16,190 bases of DNA from an uncultured Collinsella sp. (GTDB taxonomy: Bacteria > Actinomycetota > Coriobacteriia > Coriobacteriales > Coriobacteriaceae). The stretch is from positions 1 through 16,190 of the forward strand of contig CABUVF010000030.1 of the NCBI GenBank assembly GCA_902494945.1, given 5' to 3'. The position numbers and the translations under genes were made by a program. Every line of letters begins with the position of its first letter. The stretch's first letter is position 1. Of this stretch, positions 6,641 to 13,040 are shown one piece after another. The notes beneath the pieces are model-generated. The model searched no databases and was not told the DNA's origin. It saw only the letters and a program-made list of their open reading frames with translations.

Positions 6641-8317
6641 TTATTTTTCGGCGCGCTTCTTGCCCAGATAGCTACCGTCATCGTGATAGGTAGCCATGGT
6701 GAAGATAAAGGCGATGACCATGATCACGGCAAGGGTGCCCAGGTAAAACACGATGTTGGAGGTGTCGGCGCCCGAGGGATCCATAAAGGTGGGGATACCA
6801 AAGAGGCCGGCGCTGCCCATGCTGAAGGCATGGACGTTGAGAGCACCCATCACCAGACCGGCTGCACCGCTGAAGATGATGTTCTGAACAAAGAGGAACT
6901 TGCTGGGAAGCTGGATGCCGTAGAGCAGCGGCTCGCCCACGCCAAAGAACTGTGAGATCGTGGCCGGGATGGCAACGTTGCGGGTCTTGTCGCTCTTGGT
7001 GCGCAGGATAACGGCCAGGCCCTGAGAAACACCCACGAAACCGCCGATGGAACCTGCAGCCATAAGCGGGTCGTAGCCCAGCATGGCGATGTTGTTGAGC
7101 ATGATGGGGATAACGGCCCAGTGCAGACCGAACATAACGAGCGTGGAGAACGCGCCGCCCACGACGAGGCCAACGAGAGCGCCGCCCACGACGGGGATGT
7201 TGATGAGGGCCTCGGTGATGAGCGTGAGGACGCCCGAGATCATGGAAGCGACAGGGCCGATCACGAGATAGGTCGCAGGAGCCATGACGGCAAAGCAGAG
7301 GAAGGGCACAGCCATGGAGCGAATGAGCTGCGGAACGGCCTTGTTGAGCACGCCCTCGAGCTTAGAGGCAGCCCAAACGGCGATGAGGATGGGGATAACG
7401 CTCGAGGTGTAACCCGAAGCCGGAAGAATGACCGGGATACCCAGGAAGGTGTTGTAGAAGCTCATCTGGAAGGCAGTGCCCTCAAAGATGGTGCCCGCGA
7501 CCTCGGCCGCCGAGGCAAGGTTGACCATCGAGGGATAGACGAGCGCCGCGCCGAGCGCCATGCCGAGGAACTCGTTGCAGCCGAACTTCTTGGCCGCGGT
7601 GTAGCCCAAGATAATGGGCAGGAAGTAGAAGAACCCGTCCGCGATGGAGTACCAGATCATATAGGTACCGCTATCGGCGGTGAGCCAGCCCATGGCGATG
7701 CAAAGAGCGAGCAGGCCCTTGATCATACCGGCGGCGGCAAGGGGCATAAGCGTGGGAGCCATGCAGCCCGAGACCGTATCCATCAGCATGTTAAAGACGT
7801 TATGGCTCTTCTCGCCCTCGTCCTCGGCCGCATCGTCCTCAGCGACCGTGCCCACGCCCGGGACCTTGTACTCGCTCACGAGCTCCTCGTAGACATCGTC
7901 CACGGCAGCGCCGATAACGACCTGGTACTGGCCGCCGGCCTTCATGACCTGGATGACGCCGTCAAGGTTGCCGATCGTCTCGTCCTGAGCGATCTTCTCG
8001 TCTTTGAGCGTAAAACGCAGTCTCGTGATGCAGTGGCGCACGTTCTTGATATTTTCGATACCGCCGACCCCTTTGAGGATCTCGCCGGCGAGTTCATGGT
8101 ACTGACCCATGTGCTTACCCTTTCCGTGGATAAACGTACATTTGAGAACCGAGGACGTGAGCTTGGCGCTCTCCACGCCCGCTAGGGCGCAGATCTCACT
8201 GAGCCTGACGGCGCTTGCGTCTTTGACTCTGATCTGCACGCCGCCGTCAAGCTCGATTACTGAGCTCACGTTAGTGTCGCCGCCGACCAGGGCTTTGATG
8301 GTCTCGAGAACATCCAT
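6641..8317 (-). CDS. PTS beta-glucoside-type EIIBC permease with extra N-terminal EIIB-like domain
   Basis: A 558-residue sugar transporter of the glucose/sucrose/beta-glucoside PTS superfamily. Residues 70-150 are a normal EIIB domain (KNVRHCITRLRF, phospho-accepting C96). Residues 172-545 are the membrane EIIC domain with about ten hydrophobic helices and the GVGEPLLYG motif (459-467, E462). There is no EIIA domain, so phosphate must come from an EIIA encoded elsewhere. Residues 1-62 look like a second, degenerate EIIB: LVGGDTNVSSV and IRVKD align with GVGGIENIKNV and FTLKD, but leucine 23 stands where the cysteine should be. The start at 8317 has AAGGAGAGG about 9 nt upstream and lies after the leader terminator. 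An alternative start at M70 (8110) with GGAAAGG upstream would give a conventional EIIBC. The longer open frame up to 8611 crosses the RAT and terminator and is not credible. First gene of the rhamnosidase operon. Confidence 0.93.
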   Translation of the reverse strand: MDVLETIKALVGGDTNVSSVIELDGGVQIRVKDASAVRLSEICALAGVESAKLTSSVLKCTFIHGKGKHMGQYHELAGEILKGVGGIENIKNVRHCITRLRFTLKDEKIAQDETIGNLDGVIQVMKAGGQYQVVIGAAVDDVYEELVSEYKVPGVGTVAEDDAAEDEGEKSHNVFNMLMDTVSGCMAPTLMPLAAAGMIKGLLALCIAMGWLTADSGTYMIWYSIADGFFYFLPIILGYTAAKKFGCNEFLGMALGAALVYPSMVNLASAAEVAGTIFEGTAFQMSFYNTFLGIPVILPASGYTSSVIPILIAVWAASKLEGVLNKAVPQLIRSMAVPFLCFAVMAPATYLVIGPVASMISGVLTLITEALINIPVVGGALVGLVVGGAFSTLVMFGLHWAVIPIMLNNIAMLGYDPLMAAGSIGGFVGVSQGLAVILRTKSDKTRNVAIPATISQFFGVGEPLLYGIQLPSKFLFVQNIIFSGAAGLVMGALNVHAFSMGSAGLFGIPTFMDPSGADTSNIVFYLGTLAVIMVIAFIFTMATYHDDGSYLGKKRAEK

Positions 8318-8394
8318 CGCAAACCGCCTCTCCTTAGGTCCCAATCCTTCAGGGTCGCTGCCGTGCACTGCATCGACCTCAAGAATAGCTGCAC

Positions 8395-8438
8395 AAAAAA
8401 GACCGGGCCAGAGGACTCCTAGAGCCTCTGACCCGGTC
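8395..8438 (-). terminator. Leader intrinsic terminator controlled by antitermination
   Basis: On the minus strand GACCGGG...CCCGGTC forms a long GC-rich stem (8438-8401) directly followed by TTTTTT (8400-8395). It stands in the untranslated leader about 80 nt before the PTS start. Its upstream arm shares GACC with the end of the RAT (8435-8463), so the two structures exclude each other. Confidence 0.93.
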
Positions 8439-8463
8439 ATGCTTCCAAATGGAATAACAATCC
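8435..8463 (-). promoter_or_regulatory. Ribonucleic antiterminator (RAT) for BglG/LicT-type protein
   Basis: The minus strand reads GGATTGTTATTCC, then ATTT, then GGAAGCATGACC. It has the 29-nt length and the GGATTGTTA and terminal GACC blocks of known bgl/lic/sac RAT elements, with a TTCC/GGAA stem. The last bases overlap the terminator's 5' arm. The obvious ligand is the antiterminator encoded at the end of the same operon. Confidence 0.93.
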
Positions 8464-8506
8464 CACTGACGCCTTGTCTCCGGCGCAGCTTTTCTTTTCT
8501 GACGAC

Positions 8507-8535
8507 ACTATAACCTTTGCGATGAAACGTTTCAA
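8507..8535 (-). promoter_or_regulatory. PTS operon promoter
   Basis: On the minus strand TTGAAA (8535-8530) and TATAGT (8512-8507) are separated by 17 bp, a good sigma-70-type promoter. The predicted start near 8500 gives a leader of about 180 nt containing the RAT and terminator. Confidence 0.82.
8523..8534. promoter_or_regulatory. LacI-type operator TGAAACGTTTCA
   Basis: A perfect 12-bp palindrome with a central CG, typical of LacI/GalR-family operators. It overlaps the -35 element and spacer of the PTS promoter, so binding should block transcription. Similar sites lie at the promoters of the LacI-family gene (304-317) and rhaB (12836-12849, 12869-12882). Confidence 0.8.
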
Positions 8536-8544
8536 ATAACGTAC

Positions 8545-8576
8545 CGGCAAACGGTAGCTTTTGCGCGGCAAACGGT
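8545..8576 (-). promoter_or_regulatory. Tandem activator-like motif, 21-bp period (PTS promoter)
   Basis: ACCGTTTGCCG occurs twice on the minus strand (8576-8566 and 8555-8545), exactly 21 bp apart, ending 9 bp before the -35. The same arrangement occurs at the rhaB promoter. Direct repeats two helical turns apart next to a -35 are characteristic of AraC/XylS-family activators such as RhaS. No AraC-type gene is present in the window. Confidence 0.65.
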
Positions 8577-8602
8577 TGAGACCCGTCGTTCCCCTTCAAA
8601 AT

Positions 8603-8663
8603 AATGGCCATTTCTGTCGATAAGAGGCCATTTTGGGCCTACTTAACGACAGAAATGGCCATT
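8603..8663. repeat. Large hairpin between the two operons
   Basis: The arms 8603-8619 and 8647-8663 are perfectly complementary (17 bp). After one mismatch, pairing continues for 4 bp, with a further AGGCC/GGCCT stem inside. On the plus strand it is followed by TTTTTGTT and on the minus strand by ATTTTG. It probably insulates the PTS promoter from readthrough of the rhaBD-isomerase operon. Confidence 0.7.
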
Positions 8664-8698
8664 TTTGTTGGCGGGGCAGCTAAGGCTGCTGTGCGCAA

Positions 8699-8734
8699 GT
8701 GGACCTCCCGCATCAAAACAGGCGGGAGGTCCAC
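8699..8734 (-). terminator. Stem-loop downstream of the isomerase gene
   Basis: GTGGACCTCCCG (8699-8710) pairs perfectly with CGGGAGGTCCAC (8723-8734), about 20 nt after the isomerase stop. There is no T-run after it on the minus strand. It is either a weak or factor-assisted terminator, or a 3'-end stabilising structure acting together with the larger hairpin beyond it. Confidence 0.55.
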
Positions 8735-8752
8735 CCAGCTGTGGCTATAAAT

Positions 8753-10180
8753 CTAGCGACAGACGACCTCGACGGGCACGTTGAGGATCTTAGCGACCTT
8801 AAGGATCGTGTCGGTCTGGCTGCCCAGGCAGGCGGCCATGTGATGGGTCGGGCCGGTCTCGTTCCAGCGGTTCATGAACTCACGGGCGCCAATCGAGAAC
8901 TTCATGCGCATGTTTGTGTCACCGAAGGTAAAGATCGGGCCGTCAACGTTCTCGCCCTCTGCAACCACAAACTTAAAGTTGCCGTCGCCGTCCTGCGTAA
9001 TGCCCAGGAAGGTGATGGTACCGTGACCGGGATAGAACTGGGTGAGGTAGCCGCCGCCGGTTTTGCCATGAAACACGGGGACGACCTTGAGCGTCGGCTT
9101 CTTGGCGGTCGAGATATCGGCATCGCCAGAGCCGGAGTGACCGATGATGACGATGTCTTCGGGGAAGTCGATGGAGTACATCTCGGAAAGCTGGCCGGTG
9201 CCAGAGATGGTCTTGAGGATGCTCATGGCGATGGCGACCTTCATATCGCCCTCGACCGCGCAGCTCGTGCCCTGCTTGATGAGCATGGAGAACGCCGGGA
9301 TGAGCATGGAGTCGAGCACACCGGCCTGGCCCTTGGCATAGCCGTCGTAGTGGCTGGCGACCAGAGCGATCTCCTCGTCCTTGACCCACTGCTCAAAGGC
9401 GACGACGTACTTGGCCATCTCCTGGATGGGCTCGTCGGTGACCTTGGCACCGCCCTCAACGTCGAAGGTGTCGAGAATCTCGGCAGCCTTGGCGTCCACG
9501 GCAGCCTGGTCGTCGATGTTGTCGGCGATGGCCCACATCTTCTCCCAGTCAAACTGCTTGGTATAGAGGCCCAGACGATTGTAGAGGTTGGTCTCGTCGA
9601 TGTAGAGGTCCATCATGCCCGGGTACGGACGGCCGATCTGGGCAATGTTGGTACGATGCAGGCGACGACGTACCTGGGCGGCACGGCACCACTGCTCGAG
9701 CTGCTCGGCCACAGCCGGGTCGCCACCCTCGACGACACCGGTCACGACGGCATGACGCTTGCCGGCGCGGTTAAGGTCGGCCACGACCTCGCCGGGGGCG
9801 CCGCAGGCGTACAGATCGCCCAGCCACGTGGGGATGTCGGTGTTGGCGTAGTCGGGCTGGGCCTTCTTCTGCACGTTGACCACGACGACGGGCACATCCA
9901 GGTCGCGCACGACCGGCAGCACGTTGTAGCTCGTGGCATAGGTGAGCATCTGCAGGATGACCAGGTCGACGTCCTCGGCGCGGAACTTGTCGCCGGCGAC
10001 CTGGGCCTGCTCCTTGGTGGTCACCATACCGCCGTCGATAAGCTCGACAGTCGTGGGCAGCGCGGCCTTAAAGTCCTCGTACTGCTGTTCAAAGTTGGGA
10101 ACGAGCTGCGGGAACTGCGGAAGATAGGCACCGAGGGCGATGGAGAAAACGCCAACTTTGGCCTTGGTGTTAACGAGCAT
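8753..10180 (-). CDS. L-arabinose/L-fucose isomerase family protein, probable rhamnose isomerase role
   Basis: A 475-residue sugar isomerase of the AraA/FucI fold. The N-terminal half is the substrate-binding domain. The metal-binding residues of AraA are all recognisable: E310 (CAVEGD), E333 (LSEMYS), H348 (IIGHSG) and H446/H447 (PTHHMAACLG), close to E. coli AraA E306, E333, H350 and H450. It therefore should interconvert an aldose and a ketose using a divalent metal. It is third after rhaB and rhaD, where RhaA normally belongs, and no RhaA homologue is in the window. The likely job is L-rhamnose to L-rhamnulose, although fucose or arabinose remain possible. The start has a strong GGGAGG site 6 nt upstream. 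Family assignment is strong; substrate is inferred from context. Confidence 0.9.
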   Translation of the reverse strand: MLVNTKAKVGVFSIALGAYLPQFPQLVPNFEQQYEDFKAALPTTVELIDGGMVTTKEQAQVAGDKFRAEDVDLVILQMLTYATSYNVLPVVRDLDVPVVVVNVQKKAQPDYANTDIPTWLGDLYACGAPGEVVADLNRAGKRHAVVTGVVEGGDPAVAEQLEQWCRAAQVRRRLHRTNIAQIGRPYPGMMDLYIDETNLYNRLGLYTKQFDWEKMWAIADNIDDQAAVDAKAAEILDTFDVEGGAKVTDEPIQEMAKYVVAFEQWVKDEEIALVASHYDGYAKGQAGVLDSMLIPAFSMLIKQGTSCAVEGDMKVAIAMSILKTISGTGQLSEMYSIDFPEDIVIIGHSGSGDADISTAKKPTLKVVPVFHGKTGGGYLTQFYPGHGTITFLGITQDGDGNFKFVVAEGENVDGPIFTFGDTNMRMKFSIGAREFMNRWNETGPTHHMAACLGSQTDTILKVAKILNVPVEVVCR

Positions 10181-10253
10181 GATTTCCTCCCATGGGAAAA
10201 GTTGATGATTGCAAGCAAGCGGACGCGGCTGTTATCAGATCAGCAGCAATTAG

Positions 10254-10294
10254 ACGGCGGTTTCCACGAGCTCCCCAGCAACCGGAACCGCCGT
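10254..10294. repeat. Stem-loop in the rhaD-isomerase gap
   Basis: ACGGCGGTT (10254-10262) pairs with AACCGCCGT (10286-10294), with extra CC/GG pairs inside after a one-base bulge. A TTTTTCTT tract follows only on the plus strand, so read that way it resembles a terminator for antisense transcription. In the operon message it would be a stem-loop between rhaD and the isomerase, possibly tuning their relative levels. Confidence 0.5.
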
Positions 10295-10306
10295 TTTTCT
10301 TACTTG

Positions 10307-11137
10307 CTAGTCAACAAATGCCTCGTTGATCTTGATACCGAAGTCGCGGCAGGTGTCCTTGAGGCCCTTGTCGCTAATCTTGTTGAGGAAGTCATCCGAA
10401 CCACCGTTGGCAGCACGCGCGGCCAGGTAGATCTCGGCGGCCTTCTCGAGGGTGTGCGCCAGGCCAAAGGTCGTGTCAAAGTCGGAACCGGCGGCGAACA
10501 GGCCGTGGTGAGCCCAGACGATGGTGTCGTAGGTCTTCATGAGCTCGGAGCTCGCCTCGGCGATGGCCGGACCACCCGGGACCATCCAGGGCACAACGCC
10601 CACACCGGTCGGGAAGACGACGACGCACTCGGTCATCATCTGCCACAGGATGCGGGTGAAGGTACGGTCCTCCAGCGGCACGACGAAGGACATCTCGATG
10701 ATGCCGGGGGTGTGGGCGTGGTAAATCACGCGGTCAGCGCCATCGGTACGGGCGGCGGCGACGCAGTGGTTCATGTAGTGGCTCTCGAACTCACTAGTTG
10801 GACGGGCGCCGTTGGCAAGGCCCCACACAATGCGGAAGGCGTCGCCGGCCTCGTTGATCTCGACGATGCCGATGTTGGCATACGGATCCTCCAGAACATT
10901 GCGCATATACTTGCCCGAGCCGGTGCTCACAAAGTACTGGCCGGCAAGATTCTCGCCGCGCACGCCCATCTTGACCCACTCGCGAGGCTCCTCAAAGAAC
11001 GACTTGGCCTCGACGACCTCCTCGTCGGTCATACGGTAGGTGAGGTTGCCGCCGTTGCGCTCATGCCAGCCCTGCTTAAAGCCATCATCGCACAAGCGGC
11101 AGAAGCCCTTGATAAACGCCAGATCTTCCATTGCCAT
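10307..11137 (-). CDS. rhaD: Rhamnulose-1-phosphate aldolase
   Basis: A 276-residue class II (zinc) aldolase that splits L-rhamnulose 1-phosphate into dihydroxyacetone phosphate and L-lactaldehyde. The length is nearly that of E. coli RhaD (274). Family blocks are clear: WHERNGGNLTYR near residues 24-35, STGSGKYMRN at 71-80 and CVVVFPTGVGVVPWMVPG at 171-188. The catalytic E116 (TSEFESH) and zinc ligands H140, H142 (YHAH) and H211 (WAHHG) correspond to E117, H141, H143 and H212 of the E. coli enzyme. The start at 11137 is chosen because GAGGAG lies 7 nt upstream. An in-frame ATG at 11170 would add 11 residues without a good site, and 11131 is a second possible start. It lies 200 nt after rhaB in the same operon. 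Confidence 0.97.
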   Translation of the reverse strand: MAMEDLAFIKGFCRLCDDGFKQGWHERNGGNLTYRMTDEEVVEAKSFFEEPREWVKMGVRGENLAGQYFVSTGSGKYMRNVLEDPYANIGIVEINEAGDAFRIVWGLANGARPTSEFESHYMNHCVAAARTDGADRVIYHAHTPGIIEMSFVVPLEDRTFTRILWQMMTECVVVFPTGVGVVPWMVPGGPAIAEASSELMKTYDTIVWAHHGLFAAGSDFDTTFGLAHTLEKAAEIYLAARAANGGSDDFLNKISDKGLKDTCRDFGIKINEAFVD

Positions 11138-11198
11138 TGTTTGTCTCCTCTCCGGGACCCGCAGGTCCAATTGAAAAACTTAGGTAAGCCGATTGACG

Positions 11199-11237
11199 GC
11201 GGCGCGGAGCATGGTTCGTGTAGGGCCTCCGCGCCGC
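11199..11237. repeat. GC-rich stem-loop in the rhaB-rhaD gap
   Basis: GCGGCGCGGAG (11199-11209) pairs perfectly with CTCCGCGCCGC (11227-11237) over a 17-nt loop. It lies in a 199-nt gap between rhaB and rhaD, long for an operon. There is no T-run on the minus strand. The rest of the gap shows no credible gene. Confidence 0.5.
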
Positions 11238-11336
11238 ATGTCATCGGAGAGAGCCGCTCGCGCCCGGCAGGAGTCGTTTGCCGCACGCGGGGCTGGGGGT
11301 AGGTGAAGGGTGAATCGGAGCAGACCCCGCGCTCGT

Positions 11337-12821
11337 TTAGGCCTGGGCGTCCTTGGGATCGATGCGATTGACATCAAAGGAGCGGGCAACGCAGGCACGG
11401 GCATCGGCCAGGTCGGCAAAATCGCCGGCGGCGATCATCTGCACGATAAAGTTGCCGATGCAGGTGCCCTCGATGGGGCCGGCGAACACGGGAAGCCCGC
11501 AGGTATCGGCCGTCATCTGGTTGAGGTAGTAATCCTGGCAGCCGCCGCCCACGATGTTGATGCTCGTGTAGTCGTGGCCCGAAAGCTCGCGCAGACCCTC
11601 GATGGCCTTGGCATACGAGCGGGACAGGCTGCAGTAGTTGGTACGCATGATCTCGCCCACGGTGCGCGGAATCGGCTCGCCGCCCTCGGCGCAGGCCTGC
11701 TTAATCTCCTGGATCATGGAGTCGGGGGCCAGGAAACGGTCGTCGTCGACATCGACATACGCCTCGAAGGGCTCGGCCTCGCGGCAGAGCGTACGGAGCT
11801 CGTCAAAACCAACCTTATGATCCATGAGAGCCTTATGCGAGGTCTTGCCCTCGACGTAGTCGACGCCGTTGATCTCGCGGCGGACGGACTGGTTCATCCA
11901 CAAGCCCATGATGTTCTTGAGGAAACGGTAACGCTTGAGGTAGCCGCCCTCGTTGGTAAAGTTCTGCTTGCGAGCGAGCTCGTTGGTGATGGCGTGCTGG
12001 TTCTCAACGCCCAGCAGACTCCATGTGCCGCTCGAGATATAGACGGCGTTGTCGTCCTTGGCGGGAACGGCCAGGAAGGCAGAACCGGTGTCGTGCGTGG
12101 CGGGCAGCACAACGGTCGCGGAGTAGCCGATCTTCTCGGAGATGTCGGCCGTGAGCTCACCGAGCACAGCGCCGGGCATGGTCGGCTCCAGGAAGATGCT
12201 TTGGGGAATACCAAAGCGCGAAAGGATCTCAGTGTCCCAAGTGCACCTCTCGGCATCGAGCATGCCGGTGGTGCTCGCGTTGGTGTACTCGTTGGCCTTG
12301 ATGCCGGTCAGACGCCAGTTGAGATAGTCCGGGATCATCAGGAAGGTGCGAGCTGCCTCGAGCTGCTCGGGATGCTCGTTCTTGAGGGCGAGCAGCTGAT
12401 AGAGCGTGTTGAAAGGCTGACGCTGAATACCGGTACGGGCATAGACCTCGGCCGGATCCATAATTTGGTCGGCAACTTCGTAGATGCCGTCAGTGCGGGC
12501 ATCGCGGTAGGCGACCGTATCGCCGACGATCTTGTTGTGCTCGTCGAGCAGCACGAAATCAACGCCCCAGGTATCGATTCCAATGGTGACCGGGGCCTGT
12601 CCGGTCTGATCCTTAACGGCGCGCAGGCCTGCGACGACATGGTCGAACAGAGCCTCAACGTCCCAGCAGTCGTGACCGCCTACGCGCTTCTGCTCGTTAT
12701 CGAAGCGGTAGACCTCCTGGTAGGACATCTTGCCGTCCTCGACCCAGCCAGCAAGAACGCGACCGCTCGAAGCACCGATATCGACCGCTGCGTAATGCTT
12801 GGACTCGATGCGACTCTCCAT
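11337..12821 (-). CDS. rhaB: Rhamnulokinase
   Basis: A 494-residue FGGY-family sugar kinase that phosphorylates L-rhamnulose at C1 with ATP. The N-terminal phosphate-binding loop DIGASSGR is at residues 14-21, the substrate-side motif GIDTWGVDFVLLD at 81-93, the catalytic aspartate D244 in ATHDTGSA (241-248), and the second-domain nucleotide motifs SSGTWSLLG (263-271) and INIVGGGCQDYYLNQ (about 427-441). Length matches E. coli RhaB (489). AAGGGGAG lies 5 nt before the ATG. It is first in the rhaB-rhaD-isomerase operon. Two LacI-type operators and a tandem 21-bp motif precede it, so expression is probably substrate-induced together with the PTS operon. Confidence 0.96.
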   Translation of the reverse strand: MESRIESKHYAAVDIGASSGRVLAGWVEDGKMSYQEVYRFDNEQKRVGGHDCWDVEALFDHVVAGLRAVKDQTGQAPVTIGIDTWGVDFVLLDEHNKIVGDTVAYRDARTDGIYEVADQIMDPAEVYARTGIQRQPFNTLYQLLALKNEHPEQLEAARTFLMIPDYLNWRLTGIKANEYTNASTTGMLDAERCTWDTEILSRFGIPQSIFLEPTMPGAVLGELTADISEKIGYSATVVLPATHDTGSAFLAVPAKDDNAVYISSGTWSLLGVENQHAITNELARKQNFTNEGGYLKRYRFLKNIMGLWMNQSVRREINGVDYVEGKTSHKALMDHKVGFDELRTLCREAEPFEAYVDVDDDRFLAPDSMIQEIKQACAEGGEPIPRTVGEIMRTNYCSLSRSYAKAIEGLRELSGHDYTSINIVGGGCQDYYLNQMTADTCGLPVFAGPIEGTCIGNFIVQMIAAGDFADLADARACVARSFDVNRIDPKDAQA

Positions 12822-12835
12822 GTGCTCTCCCCTTT

Positions 12836-12849
12836 TTGAAGCGGTTCAT
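12836..12849. promoter_or_regulatory. LacI-type operator O2 upstream of rhaB
   Basis: TTGAAGCGGTTCAT is a near-palindrome of the TGAA-NCGN-TTCA type. It lies just upstream of the rhaB ribosome site, downstream of the likely transcription start, as a roadblock or second looping operator would. Confidence 0.65.
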
Positions 12850-12860
12850 TTACAGTTTTC

Positions 12861-12888
12861 ATTATTATTTGAACCGTTTCAATTTCAA
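12861..12888 (-). promoter_or_regulatory. rhaB promoter with LacI-type operator O1
   Basis: On the minus strand TTGAAA (12888-12883) and AATAAT (12866-12861) are spaced by 16 bp. The operator-like TTGAAACGGTTCAA (12882-12869) lies within the spacer. A second -35-like TTGACT at 12898-12893 has no matching -10, so the exact promoter is uncertain; the operator itself is clearer. Confidence 0.6.
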
Positions 12889-12906
12889 TATGAGTCAATT
12901 TAAGTC

Positions 12907-12938
12907 CGGCGAGCGGTTGTTATTAGCCGGTAAACGGT
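12907..12938 (-). promoter_or_regulatory. Tandem activator-like motif, 21-bp period (rhaB promoter)
   Basis: ACCGTTTACCG (12938-12928) and ACCGCTCGCCG (12917-12907) are spaced 21 bp apart on the minus strand. The first copy, with its flank CAAAAACT, matches the promoter-proximal copy at the PTS promoter (CAAAAGCT) over about 20 bases. This suggests co-activation of both operons by one direct-repeat-binding protein. Confidence 0.65.
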
Positions 12939-12961
12939 AGTTTTTGATTGAAAATGCTCCC

Positions 12962-13008
12962 AAATAAAAAGATGCGGCCACCCGCGCTGAGCAGGTGACC
13001 GCATCTTT
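12962..13008 (-). terminator. Intrinsic terminator of the HAD gene
   Basis: On the minus strand AAAGATGCGG (13008-12999) pairs with CCGCATCTTT (12977-12968), with an inner 4-bp stem after one mismatch, and is followed by a T-rich tract (TTTTTATTT including the end of the stem). It begins 33 nt after the HAD stop codon. Confidence 0.85.
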
Positions 13009-13040
13009 AAAATGTTATTGAAATGGCTCGGGTGCAAACG

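Noticed and set aside
8523..8536. CcpA-type cre site at the PTS promoter
   Set aside because: The palindrome TGAAACGTTTCA has five, not six, bases before the central CG, so it does not fit the usual TGWAARCGYTWNCW pattern; a local LacI-family operator fits better.
8318..8611. Upstream extension of the PTS gene in frame
   Set aside because: The extension would translate the RAT and the intrinsic terminator and starts upstream of the predicted promoter; a strong ribosome site serves the start at 8317.
8699..11302. 867-codon open reading frame on the plus strand
   Set aside because: It runs antisense through the isomerase and rhaD genes, has no recognisable domain and is rich in His, Gly, Asp and Val as expected of a mirror frame in GC-rich DNA.
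11310..12839. 509-codon open reading frame on the plus strand
   Set aside because: It is wholly antisense to rhaB, whose motifs and length are unmistakable; no family features.
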